A stretch of DNA of 64,000 nucleotides, from NCBI GenBank assembly GCA_036703255.1, contig DATNPL010000208.1, forward strand, positions 45,098 through 109,097. Direction: 5' to 3'. The translations under genes were made by a program, and so were the position numbers. This DNA is from Drouetiella sp036703255. Lineage in GTDB: Bacteria > Cyanobacteriota > Cyanobacteriia > Elainellales > Elainellaceae. Shown piece after piece: positions 44,156 through 52,714 of the stretch; position 1 is the stretch's first letter, and each line of letters starts with the position of its first letter. The notes beneath the pieces are model-generated. The model was not told where the DNA came from. It saw only the letters and a program-made list of their open reading frames with translations, and did not search any database.

Positions 44156-44289
44156 GTCTCTCCCTACTTCGTGTTCACGGTTTAACTTGTCGTGGCGCGA
44201 TCGCGCTAAATATCCTCAATCCCAATGCTTACATTCTGAAAAACAAATAGTGGAAGTGATCGCCAACCAATCTCTGACTTACTCAACCA

Positions 44290-44294
44290 AGATT
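44290..44294. repeat. Left target-site duplication of the ISH3-family insertion
   Basis: AGATT directly precedes the left terminal repeat and is repeated directly after the right end. Confidence 0.85.
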
Positions 44295-45532
44295 CAGTAG
44301 ATCGCAAATTGCCTAAGAAGGGGGTAGGGTCAGGCTAAAAGCATTGAAATAGAGCCATGACGACCTACCCCTCTCCATTATCTCCCTCTCCCGCATTGAC
44401 CGATGAGGCGACTCTAGAAGTTGCAGTCGATAGTCTGCTGGAGCATCTGCCGATCGAAATGGAAGGGGGTTACACTTCCGAAGACTTGTTTGAGATCCTG
44501 CTGCGGGCAGCCAGTCGGGGGGATAGCATCGAACACACGGTGCGGCAGATGGAGGGGGTGCCCAGTGGCAATGGGGTGCGCTATCACCTCGACAAACTGA
44601 GCGACATGGCGACAGTGGAGCATCAACTCAATGCGGCACTGCAAAGTCGCATCCCGCCCAAGATTGCCAAAAAACGGCATCGGCTGGCAATTGACTTGCA
44701 CCTGATTCCCTACTATGGCACTCCCAATGAAGCGGAAGCGCCCTATATCTATCGCTCTCAAGCCAAATCTGGAACCACCCGGTTTTTCGCTTACGCCACG
44801 ATTTATGTCATCTGTCGCAACAAGCGAGTCACCTTAGCGATTCATGCGGTGCATCAGCACGAAACCCTGGTGGCGACAGTCACGACGCTCTTAGCAATGC
44901 TTCATCCGTTACGAGTCGGGGTCAAACGACTCTATCTCGACCGAGGCTTCTACAGCGTGCCAGTGATTCGCTGGCTCAAAGCCCTCAACATCCCCTTCAT
45001 GATGCCTGCGGTCGTTCGGGGCAAAACGGGTGGGACAAGGCAATTGCTCCAAGGGCGTAAGAGCTATGCAACTCATTACACCCTCAATAGCGCTCAATAC
45101 GGCTCTGTGACTTGCCAAATGCGGGTGATTTGCAACTATTACAAAGGCGTCAAGGGCAAACATGGTATTCAGTACAGCCTCTATGTCGTGCATCGAGTCA
45201 CCGTAGCATTGCACCAACTCCATTACCATTACAAAGACCGCTTTGGCATCGAATCCAGCTATAGAATCAAAAACCAATATCGCATTCGCACCACCAGTAA
45301 AAATCCAGTCACTCGACTGTTGTTTGTGGCTCTAGCATTTATTCTGGTCAATCTTTGGGTTTATTTGTTGTGGTTCTTTGTCAGTCGGACTCAACGAGGG
45401 GGACGAGTCGTTTACGCAAGCTTGTTCAGACTCAAAACCATGCTGGAATTTCTGTCTCAGGCTGTTGAGCGCCATTTCCCGGCGATCACATCCATCTATT
45501 TGCCTGCCCTTGAGTGAATTTGCGATCTACTG
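44295..45532 (+). mobile_element. Complete ISH3-family insertion sequence
   Basis: The element is 1238 bp, bounded by perfect 16-bp inverted repeats, CAGTAGATCGCAAATT on the left (44295-44310) and its complement on the right (45517-45532). AGATT flanks it on both sides as a 5-bp target duplication. It holds one transposase gene. Perfect ends and duplication mean a recent, probably active, insertion. The target was the apex of a hairpin (CTGACTTA ... TAAGTCAG, now 44274-44281 and 45541-45548). Confidence 0.93.
44357..45517 (+). CDS. ISH3-family transposase
   Basis: The 386-residue DDE transposase has its first Asp in LAIDLHLIPYYG, the second in RLYLDRGFYSVPV, and the Glu in RFGIESSYRIKNQYRIRTTS, the Y-(2)-R-(3)-E-like region of ISH3/ISC1225 relatives. 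The C-terminus contains a hydrophobic LLFVALAFILVNLWVYLLW segment as usual in the group. The reading frame is intact and its stop overlaps the right inverted repeat. Confidence 0.9.
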   Translation: MTTYPSPLSPSPALTDEATLEVAVDSLLEHLPIEMEGGYTSEDLFEILLRAASRGDSIEHTVRQMEGVPSGNGVRYHLDKLSDMATVEHQLNAALQSRIPPKIAKKRHRLAIDLHLIPYYGTPNEAEAPYIYRSQAKSGTTRFFAYATIYVICRNKRVTLAIHAVHQHETLVATVTTLLAMLHPLRVGVKRLYLDRGFYSVPVIRWLKALNIPFMMPAVVRGKTGGTRQLLQGRKSYATHYTLNSAQYGSVTCQMRVICNYYKGVKGKHGIQYSLYVVHRVTVALHQLHYHYKDRFGIESSYRIKNQYRIRTTSKNPVTRLLFVALAFILVNLWVYLLWFFVSRTQRGGRVVYASLFRLKTMLEFLSQAVERHFPAITSIYLPALE

Positions 45533-45537
45533 AGATT
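45533..45537. repeat. Right target-site duplication
   Basis: AGATT is identical to the copy at 44290-44294. Confidence 0.85.
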
Positions 45538-45625
45538 GGCTAAGTCAGAACCATCTCAAACTCGCGATCGCCAAACCCCAATCAGAACGAGGATTGATTG
45601 CAACAGACGGTTAAACTATCGATTT

Positions 45626-46621
45626 CTATTGCAGATATTTCTTCAGTTCAGCCGCCGCATGGACAAAAAGCGAACGTACTGCTGGAACCTCGGCTAAACC
45701 ATTCAACAGTCCAAAATCATGAATCACGCCGTTATAACGCACGGTTGTCACGGCTACACCGGCTTCATCGAGCTTGCGTCCATAGGCTTCGCCGCCATCA
45801 CGCAAGATATCGTTTTCTGCAACCTGAATGAGCGCTGGGGGCAATCCTTGCAGTTGTTCAAGCGTCGCCTGTAGCGGGGAAGCATGAATGTCTTGGCGCT
45901 TTTCGGGGTCAGGGATATACAAGTCATACATCCATTTCATCAATGGTGTGGTCAAGAACCGTTTCTCACCAAATTGATGAAAAGATTCTGTTTCAAAATC
46001 AGCGTCTACGATCGGCCACATCATAATTTGCAATTTAATGTGTGGCCCCCCTTTCGCTTTTGCCAGCAACGTCGTGACAGTCGTCATGTTACCGCCGACA
46101 CTGTTGCCGACAATTGCTAGATTCTTGCCGTCAACCCCAATCTCCTCACCATGCTCGGCAACCCATTTAGTCGCAGCATAGATCTCGTTAATTGCCTGTG
46201 GGTACTGAGCATCTGGTGTGCGTGTGTAGTTAACAAAGACACCTGCAAACCCTGAAAGCACAACGAGATCTCGCACCATGCGTTTGTGCGTGGGATAATC
46301 ACCCAGTACCCAACCGCCGCCATGAATAAAGATGAAAACAGGCAAGATGTCTTTAACACCTTCAGGTCGCACGATATTGAGCGTGATTGTATAACCGTCA
46401 GCAGTTATCGTCTTCTCAGACTCTTCAATACCTGAAAGATCTACGGTCACGGAAGCTTGTGCATCCACGAGTACCTGACGTGCTTCGATCGGAGTGCGTT
46501 TCTCTAACGCCACACCCCCTGAATTCAGCAATTTCAAAAATGCCTTTACTTCTCTAGAAAGACGCGGATCATCTGCAACTTCCAAAAGTTTTACTGCTGG
46601 TGAATTTACTTGAGAAACCAT
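45626..46621 (-). CDS. Alpha/beta hydrolase of the HSL (hormone-sensitive lipase) family
   Basis: The product is 331 residues from ATG 46621, supported by CGGAGA upstream. It has the HSL HGGGW oxyanion motif, the nucleophile elbow GNSVGGN, the acid in AENDILRDGG, and the His in GVIHDFGL. An N-terminal cap region precedes the core. It is an esterase of short acyl substrates. Codons upstream to 46720 are open but have no start signal. Confidence 0.9.
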   Translation of the reverse strand: MVSQVNSPAVKLLEVADDPRLSREVKAFLKLLNSGGVALEKRTPIEARQVLVDAQASVTVDLSGIEESEKTITADGYTITLNIVRPEGVKDILPVFIFIHGGGWVLGDYPTHKRMVRDLVVLSGFAGVFVNYTRTPDAQYPQAINEIYAATKWVAEHGEEIGVDGKNLAIVGNSVGGNMTTVTTLLAKAKGGPHIKLQIMMWPIVDADFETESFHQFGEKRFLTTPLMKWMYDLYIPDPEKRQDIHASPLQATLEQLQGLPPALIQVAENDILRDGGEAYGRKLDEAGVAVTTVRYNGVIHDFGLLNGLAEVPAVRSLFVHAAAELKKYLQ

Positions 46622-46752
46622 GACATTCTCCGTTTGATGGGTAGTAAATAATCTGCTGAGCACTGTTAAACGAATTGACTTGACAGCGTAAATTGATGAG
46701 CGATGATTGTGAAATGACAATCACTTCCTATTGACTTTGCTTTCTGCCGGAA

Positions 46753-47643
46753 TCATTTCCCGCTAGTCGCTAGCGTGGTACTTTCCTTGAAAACATGAGT
46801 AGTCATAAACTGACGAATATGATTTGCGATCGCCTCTCTCTCTTCCTCTAAAGCGAAGTGCCCAGTATCCAGCAAATGAAACTCAAGGTTCTGCAAGTCG
46901 CGCTTATAGGCATTGGCTCCTTCGACTAAAAAACCCTGGTCGTTTCTGCCCCACACTACCAAGGTCGGGGGTTGATGCTGCCGCAGGTAGGCTTGCCATT
47001 GTGGATATAGCAACAGATTAGCTTGATAGTCGTACTTCAGCGCCAGTTGAATATCCACGTTGCCAAGGCGATCGAGAAACGCTTCATCCAAAGTCCAGGT
47101 ATCAGGACTGAGGGACTCTAAATTTCTAGCTCCAGTGGTGTAATACCATTTCGCACCCTTGTTAACCAGAGCCTGACGCACCCGCTCAGCATTCTCAGGG
47201 GTCTTGTTCTGCCAAAAAGCTCGCATGGGTTGCCAGAAATCGCCTAGCCCTTCTTCGTAGGCATTGCCATTTTGCACAATCAGCGACTCTACTCGCTCTG
47301 GATGCTGCGTGGCAAGACGATAGCCAATGGGAGCGCCATAATCCATCAGGTAAAGACTGTAGCGTTTCAAGCCGATCGCATCGATAAAACCTGCGATTAC
47401 TTCGGTGAGATGGTTAAAAGTGTAATCAAACTCATCCACCGTAGGCATTGAACTATACCCAAAACCAGGATAGTCAGGTGCAACTAAATGGAATTGATCA
47501 GCAAGCGCAGACATTAAATTGCGGAACATATGAGATGAGGTTGGGTAGCCATGCAACAGTAAAATGGTTGGATGATCACGAGAACCCGCTTCACGATAGA
47601 AAATATTTAAACCATCAATTGAGACTGTGCGATAACTGATCAT
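46753..47643 (-). CDS. Alpha/beta hydrolase, haloalkane dehalogenase/epoxide hydrolase-like
   Basis: The 296-residue product has HGYPTSSHMF in the oxyanion region. An aspartate stands at the nucleophile position (LYLMDYGAPIGYR), as in haloalkane dehalogenases and epoxide hydrolases rather than esterases. The acid is near WGRNDQGF and the His in DTGHFALEE. The start ATG overlaps the stop of the dienelactone hydrolase gene by 4 bp (ATGA), so the two are translationally coupled. A close paralogue lies at 48922. Confidence 0.88.
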   Translation of the reverse strand: MISYRTVSIDGLNIFYREAGSRDHPTILLLHGYPTSSHMFRNLMSALADQFHLVAPDYPGFGYSSMPTVDEFDYTFNHLTEVIAGFIDAIGLKRYSLYLMDYGAPIGYRLATQHPERVESLIVQNGNAYEEGLGDFWQPMRAFWQNKTPENAERVRQALVNKGAKWYYTTGARNLESLSPDTWTLDEAFLDRLGNVDIQLALKYDYQANLLLYPQWQAYLRQHQPPTLVVWGRNDQGFLVEGANAYKRDLQNLEFHLLDTGHFALEEEREAIANHIRQFMTTHVFKESTTLATSGK

Positions 47644-48368
47644 GAGGCTACTCCTTGGATGACACCGCTGCCCAAATGCTGTTTCAAAAATGCCAAGGTG
47701 CGATCGTGCGCTAATTCTGCGGCTGCCTGGCGATAAGCGGCACTACCCGCACGGCCAAACCCGTGACTCACTCCTTCATAGTGATAGATGGTGACCAGAA
47801 GATTGCCTTTCAGCCCTTGCTGAATGCTTGCTTGGGCATCCGATGACACATACTCGTCATTTCTACCCATGTGCAACAGCAGTGGTTTCTGAATCTTTGT
47901 TGCCTCTGCTAAATTCTTGTCAAGGTCAACCCCGTAGTAACTCACATTGGCATCCGCATCGGTGCGGGTTGCCATGAGATATGCCAGCTTACCACCCAAA
48001 CAAAAGCCCAAACTGCCGACCTTGCCTGTACTGCTAGGATGCTGCCGTAGAAAAGCCAGACTTGCCTTCAGGTCTTCTACGCCACTATCCACATCAAAGG
48101 CTTGGAGTAACTCAAAGCCTTTAGTCCACTGCTCCTTAATTTCAGAATTAAGCTCCACACCCGGTTCTAACCGCCAGTACAAATCTGGCACAAGCACCAA
48201 ATAGCCTTCTTTGGCATAATCATCAGCCGTCTGGCGCATATTTTGATTGACCCCAAGAATTTCCTGAATCAATACAATCCCTGCACTAGGCTGAGTGCTA
48301 GGTGCTGCTAGATAAGCACTAAAACTGCCTCCAGACAGGGCTGGAATAGTTACATTTTGAGTTGTCAT
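47640..48368 (-). CDS. Dienelactone hydrolase family protein
   Basis: The 242-residue product has the DLH fold: GIVLIQEILGVNQNMRQTADDYA, LVPDLYWRLEPG, the Cys nucleophile in GSLGFCLGGKLAY, Asp in GRNDEYV and His in GVSHGFGRAGS. These enzymes hydrolyse dienelactones or related esters in aromatic breakdown. It is coupled to the downstream hydrolase and preceded by the cupin gene. Confidence 0.9.
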   Translation of the reverse strand: MTTQNVTIPALSGGSFSAYLAAPSTQPSAGIVLIQEILGVNQNMRQTADDYAKEGYLVLVPDLYWRLEPGVELNSEIKEQWTKGFELLQAFDVDSGVEDLKASLAFLRQHPSSTGKVGSLGFCLGGKLAYLMATRTDADANVSYYGVDLDKNLAEATKIQKPLLLHMGRNDEYVSSDAQASIQQGLKGNLLVTIYHYEGVSHGFGRAGSAAYRQAAAELAHDRTLAFLKQHLGSGVIQGVAS

Positions 48369-48406
48369 CGTTTTCTCTTGCGGGGATGTGTACTGATTGC
48401 GTCCAA

Positions 48407-48838
48407 TTAAGGTAGGGTTCCTGGCGGTCCTAGATTTTCGTCTCCAATCTCAGCAGAAATACGTTCAAACAGCGCCATGTCTGTCGGTTCTGTCTCATTC
48501 CCCGTCCCGACGGTTTCAATCAGCCGAGCAAAAGCACTGGGGGCAGCAACAACTAATCCCCGAGCTGATTTATCGCCGATCGTGGCGACCACATGAGGGG
48601 TGCTTGGAGAAATTAGATAACTTTCACCGGGACCTAGTACCATCTTGTTCTCACCTGCCCAAACCGTGAACTCTCCTTCCAGCACATAAAGTTGTTCGGA
48701 ATAGCGCGTGTGGCGATGAAGAGGAGTTTGTGTCTTAGGTGGGAAGTAGCCTTCGATCAGATCATACTGACCTCCCGTTGTAGTGTGATCCGCGACGATG
48801 GTGAGACGAGTGCCAAATAACCAGAGAGTCTGTGGCAT
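48407..48838 (-). CDS. Cupin-domain protein
   Basis: The 143-residue single-domain cupin has the first metal motif in TPLHRHTRYSEQLYVLEGEF and the second around GPGESYLISPSTPHVV. The C-terminal NETEPTDMALFERISAEIGD matches the dead copy at 37186-37370. It may bind metal and a small organic substrate or act as a sensor. It is in one direction with the hydrolases on either side. Confidence 0.86.
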   Translation of the reverse strand: MPQTLWLFGTRLTIVADHTTTGGQYDLIEGYFPPKTQTPLHRHTRYSEQLYVLEGEFTVWAGENKMVLGPGESYLISPSTPHVVATIGDKSARGLVVAAPSAFARLIETVGTGNETEPTDMALFERISAEIGDENLGPPGTLP

Positions 48839-48921
48839 GATGTTTCTATTGGTAAGTGATTTGTGTGATCAATGCTCAAGCTTTTAACTCAAATTGAGAA
48901 AGCGTTCATGAAGGGCGCTGA

Positions 48922-49791
48922 TCAGACAGGAATGGGTTGCAATCGTGACGCGAGAAATTGACCGATGTAATTTGCGATCGCCTCTCCCTCTTCCTCTAGC
49001 GCAAAATGTCCGGTATCGAGCAAATGGAGCTCAACGTCCTTCAGGTCACGCTGGTAAGGATAGGCACCCTCAGCAGGAAAGATGTAGTCGTTTTTACCCC
49101 ACACAATCAGGGTAGGGGGTTGATATTGGCGGAAATACGTCTGCCATTGGGGATAGAGCGGTGGATTTGAACCATAGCTATACAACAGCGCCAGTTGAAT
49201 TTCGCCATTACCTGGGCGATCGAGGAAGTGTTGATCGATCGTCCAGGTATCCGGGCTGATCGCTTCCAGATTGTGAACGCCGTTGGTATATTGCCACTTC
49301 GTTGCTTCTAGTGTGACAAGGTATTTGAGCTTCTCAGCATTTTCAGGCGATTTGTCTTGCCAGTACGCCTTGATCGGTTCCCAGAATTCGCGTAGACCTT
49401 CTCCGTAAGCATTGCCATTCTGCACAATTAAAGCTTGCACCCGCTCTGGATATTTAGCAGCAATGCGATAGCCAACAGGTGCGCCATAATCCATCACGTA
49501 GAGGCTGTACTTTTTGAGATCGATCGCAGAGATGAATTTCTCCATGATCTCAGCTAAGTGATCAAACGTGTAGTCGAACTCATTCACCGCTGGCATGGAG
49601 CTGTTGCCATAACCTGGATAATCTGGAGCAACAAGATGGAATTTGTCAGCAAGCGCAGGGATCAGATTGCGGAACATGTGAGAGGAGGTTGGAAAGCCAT
49701 GCAGCAGCAGAATTGTTGGATTATCACGAGAACCTGCTTCACGGTAGAAGATGTCTAAACCATCGATCGAAACGGTGCGATATGTAGTCAT
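48922..49791 (-). CDS. Alpha/beta hydrolase, paralogue of the 46753 gene
   Basis: The 289-residue protein is strongly similar to that encoded at 46753 (MTTYRTVSIDGLDIFYREAG; LLLHGFPTSSHMFRNLIP; MDYGAPVGYR; LLDTGHFALEEEGEAIAN). It has the same Asp-nucleophile arrangement. A tandem duplication with the dienelactone hydrolase and cupin genes now between the copies is likely. It is the first gene of the minus-strand hydrolase run. Confidence 0.88.
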   Translation of the reverse strand: MTTYRTVSIDGLDIFYREAGSRDNPTILLLHGFPTSSHMFRNLIPALADKFHLVAPDYPGYGNSSMPAVNEFDYTFDHLAEIMEKFISAIDLKKYSLYVMDYGAPVGYRIAAKYPERVQALIVQNGNAYGEGLREFWEPIKAYWQDKSPENAEKLKYLVTLEATKWQYTNGVHNLEAISPDTWTIDQHFLDRPGNGEIQLALLYSYGSNPPLYPQWQTYFRQYQPPTLIVWGKNDYIFPAEGAYPYQRDLKDVELHLLDTGHFALEEEGEAIANYIGQFLASRLQPIPV

Positions 49792-49944
49792 GGGATTACT
49801 CCTTGTTCAAACTGAAGTTGTACGTTATGTCACCAGAGCAGATTGTCATTCAATAAAACTGGCGCATTGAGCGATATCTCTAAATTGAAAATCAATGATT
49901 ACTCGTTCAGCTGAATTAACAGGTGAAGACGTTTGTGCAAACTC

Positions 49945-51144
49945 TCACATCTGATTGCGGTGATGGTGGTGAGAGTGCGTCATTGCAGGTTTAGGATGAT
50001 TCATCATCCGCAGCATATCAAGACCACCAGTCTGAAGAAAACGTTGCAACAAGATTGCTGTCCAGATCAGAAAGAGAATGTTCAGTACTGTTGTGTAGTT
50101 GAAGTGAATGCTAGCCTCTAACACTTGTACATTTCGTTGCGATGGGATCAGATGTAACGCTTGGAAAAGCAGTTCAATGATGAAAGCGGCACCTGCCATT
50201 GCAGCATAAAAGGTTACTAGCAAAAATACACTCATTTTCATTCCGTAGTATTTACGGTAAATATCAAGAATCGGTAGCACAATCAAGTCAGCAAAGATAA
50301 AGGCTATGACGCCACCAAAGCTAATGCCACCGTTCCACAGCACTGCTGCTAAAGGCACATTACCGACTGAACAAACAAATGACACGATCGCGACAATTGG
50401 ACCCACAATCGGTCCCCAAATGGCGGCTAAGACTGGGTGATCAGCCAAGAAGAAAGCCTTCCAAAAGTCTCTTGGCACCCAAACATCTAATGCCCCAGCA
50501 ATCAACAGTCCAAGCAGAACATCTTGCCAGACCGAAGCCCAATCCATCACAAAGTATTGACTGATAGCGGTGAATCCTTGCCGGGAGAAGATCCGTTGCC
50601 AAAGCGAACCCTCCGTGACTGACATATCCATATCAGCATGACCTTCCATCCTGCCTTGCAATCCCTGCTCTGCCCGTCGTACTGCTTGCTGTACGAGCTT
50701 TGGTTTTAGAAAGAGGCGAAACAGCCAGGCAAGCATTGCAATCATCAAACCTCCACCCACAAATTCAGCAAGGGTGAATTGCCAACCCATTAGCAATGCG
50801 AGAAGGATACCAAGCTCAATCACTAGATTGGTCGAGGCAAATTGGAAGACCATCGCAGCAGTAAAATTGCCACCTTTACGAACAATGGATCGGGCGATCG
50901 CAACCGCCGCATAGGAGCAGGATGACGAGGCCGCCCCTAAACCACAGGCTCTTACGATCGATCCAGTCGTATCATCGGGCATGAGTCGTACCATTTCAGA
51001 CTTTGATACCACAGCCTGGATGATCGCAGATAGGGTGAATCCCAGAATTAATGCCCACAAAATTTCCCAAAACATATTGAACGCCATCCAGAGAGCATGA
51101 GCAATCGCGCTGACGGGATCTAAAAATAAATTAACGGTGTCCAT
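49945..51144 (-). CDS. Membrane permease (ArsP/SO_0444 type) with His-rich C-terminus
   Basis: The 399-residue product has eight or more membrane segments. The cysteine motifs GAASSSCSYAAVAIAR and SFVCSVGNVPLAAVLW mark the permease family (DUF318) that includes organoarsenical and copper exporters. The C-terminus ends HSHHHHRNQM, a likely metal-binding tail, and a DMDM segment lies in the central loop. The substrate is probably a metal(loid), by inference. A Cys-rich partner is not adjacent. Confidence 0.85.
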   Translation of the reverse strand: MDTVNLFLDPVSAIAHALWMAFNMFWEILWALILGFTLSAIIQAVVSKSEMVRLMPDDTTGSIVRACGLGAASSSCSYAAVAIARSIVRKGGNFTAAMVFQFASTNLVIELGILLALLMGWQFTLAEFVGGGLMIAMLAWLFRLFLKPKLVQQAVRRAEQGLQGRMEGHADMDMSVTEGSLWQRIFSRQGFTAISQYFVMDWASVWQDVLLGLLIAGALDVWVPRDFWKAFFLADHPVLAAIWGPIVGPIVAIVSFVCSVGNVPLAAVLWNGGISFGGVIAFIFADLIVLPILDIYRKYYGMKMSVFLLVTFYAAMAGAAFIIELLFQALHLIPSQRNVQVLEASIHFNYTTVLNILFLIWTAILLQRFLQTGGLDMLRMMNHPKPAMTHSHHHHRNQM

Positions 51145-51192
51145 AACTTATGAGTTTGTGGATGAAATACTGACGGCTTAGGGTGAGTTAAT

Positions 51193-51843
51193 CTACTGCC
51201 CCCTCGAACGACGAAGTTGCTCCTGGAAATAGTCGCGCCAGCTTTCAGGCAAGGGTTCCAATTGAGCAGCACGTTGAAGTAGGTCTGGGTCGTCCTTCTC
51301 ACGGGTATACAGTTGGGTAATATCGGCGATCGTGATATTGTTCTTATCCCGACTGACCAGTTCTAGAGTGTCTCCGGCTCCGACTTCGCCCTCTTGCAAG
51401 ACGGAGAAGTAAAAACCAGTACGACGACTGGCAAGAAAGCGTTTTACCATATCGGGTCGCCCAAATCGAATCCCCAGCTTGTAGCAGGGCATACGTGGCT
51501 GTGTCACTATCAGTTTCACCGTGCCAATTTGGAAGCGATCGCCAATGTTCAAGTCCTCTTCTCTCAGCTCAGTGGTTGTAAAATTTTCACCAAAGTTACC
51601 CAAAGTCAACTCGGTGTTAGGCAATTCACTGCGCCAATAAGCATAATGCTCAAAGGGATAGACATAGACGGCTTTCTCTAAGCCACCATGAACGGTGAGA
51701 TCAGCCTGTCCATCGCCATCCAAATTGAGCGATCGCACGATGACACGATGACCTACTGGCTCTTTAAAGATGCCAGTGCTAACTGTTTTTCCTTTCCAGA
51801 GCACTTCACGTGGAAGTCCGACATTGACAGAGATAATTTTCAT
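51193..51843 (-). CDS. MOSC-domain protein
   Basis: The product is 216 residues from ATG 51843 with GGAG upstream. The MOSC core has HGGLEKAVYVYPFEHYAYWR, NFGENFTT, and the conserved Cys in PRMPCYKLGIRFG. MOSC proteins bind molybdenum cofactor or carry sulfur for metal-sulfur centres, and YiiM-like members reduce N-hydroxylated compounds. The C-terminal extension resembles YiiM. It lies 49 bp upstream of the permease. Confidence 0.88.
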   Translation of the reverse strand: MKIISVNVGLPREVLWKGKTVSTGIFKEPVGHRVIVRSLNLDGDGQADLTVHGGLEKAVYVYPFEHYAYWRSELPNTELTLGNFGENFTTTELREEDLNIGDRFQIGTVKLIVTQPRMPCYKLGIRFGRPDMVKRFLASRRTGFYFSVLQEGEVGAGDTLELVSRDKNNITIADITQLYTREKDDPDLLQRAAQLEPLPESWRDYFQEQLRRSRGQ

Positions 51844-52084
51844 GTTCAGCTCCACATTATTGAGTCATGAAGAGGCAACAATCCCTTACGGTTATCCATC
51901 TTCTTTGCTGCAACTCTGTAACTGCTTGTATCACTTTAATTTAAGGGGCCGACTCAAGTTTGTCATCCATTCCAGGTCTATCGTTTAAGCAACCAATCGA
52001 TTACGAATTGATTGATCTGCGGTATGGGCTTTGATCCAACTTAAGTTCATAAGCTTGATCAACCTCAAGTTTGTCATAGCAGGC

Positions 52085-52714
52085 TTAGGGGCTGACAAGA
52101 CCACGTTTCAGGGCAATAATCGTTGCCTGTGTCCGATCTTTAGCGCCCAACTTGCTCAAAATGCGGTTGATGTTAGATTTGACGGTGCTTTCAGTAATCG
52201 TCAAGGCAGCACTGATTTCCAAGTTACTCATGCCTTGAGTAACTAACTGAAGAACTTCTAACTCACGATCGGTTAACTCTGGAGTATTCATGCGCTGCAC
52301 TAACTTAGCGCCAACATGGGATGGAATATATTGCTGACCGTCGTGAACGCTGCGAATAGCGGTTCGCAGTTCGCTAGGTTTAGAATCTTTGAGCAGATAG
52401 CCTTTCGCACCCGATCGCAAGCCACGATAGATATCTTCATCGCCATCATAAGTAGTCAAAACAATGATACGAGCCGAGTGAAATTCTGCACAAAGCGCTG
52501 TAATTGCTTCCACTCCTCCCATTTGAGGCATCCGCAAATCCATCAAGGTTACATCCGGTTGTGCTTCGCGGAATAGCTTGATTGCCTCAAGACCGTCCTT
52601 GGCCTGACCGATTACGGTCATATCCTCTTCTTCATTAATGATTGCGGCAATTCCTTCCTGAACGATCGCATGATCATCCACAATCAGCACCCGTATGATC
52701 GCGGGTTGACTCAT
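52085..52714 (-). CDS. NarL-type response regulator (partner of CHASE2 kinase)
   Basis: The 209-residue product has receiver Asp59 (VTLMDLRMPQMGG), the acidic pair in IVDDH and a LuxR HTH (DRELEVLQLVTQGMSNLEI, STVKSNI). Its start overlaps the kinase stop by 4 bp (ATGA), a tight coupling that fixes the pair. It is closely related to the regulator at 25200, so both arose from one duplicated system. Confidence 0.93.
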   Translation of the reverse strand: MSQPAIIRVLIVDDHAIVQEGIAAIINEEEDMTVIGQAKDGLEAIKLFREAQPDVTLMDLRMPQMGGVEAITALCAEFHSARIIVLTTYDGDEDIYRGLRSGAKGYLLKDSKPSELRTAIRSVHDGQQYIPSHVGAKLVQRMNTPELTDRELEVLQLVTQGMSNLEISAALTITESTVKSNINRILSKLGAKDRTQATIIALKRGLVSP

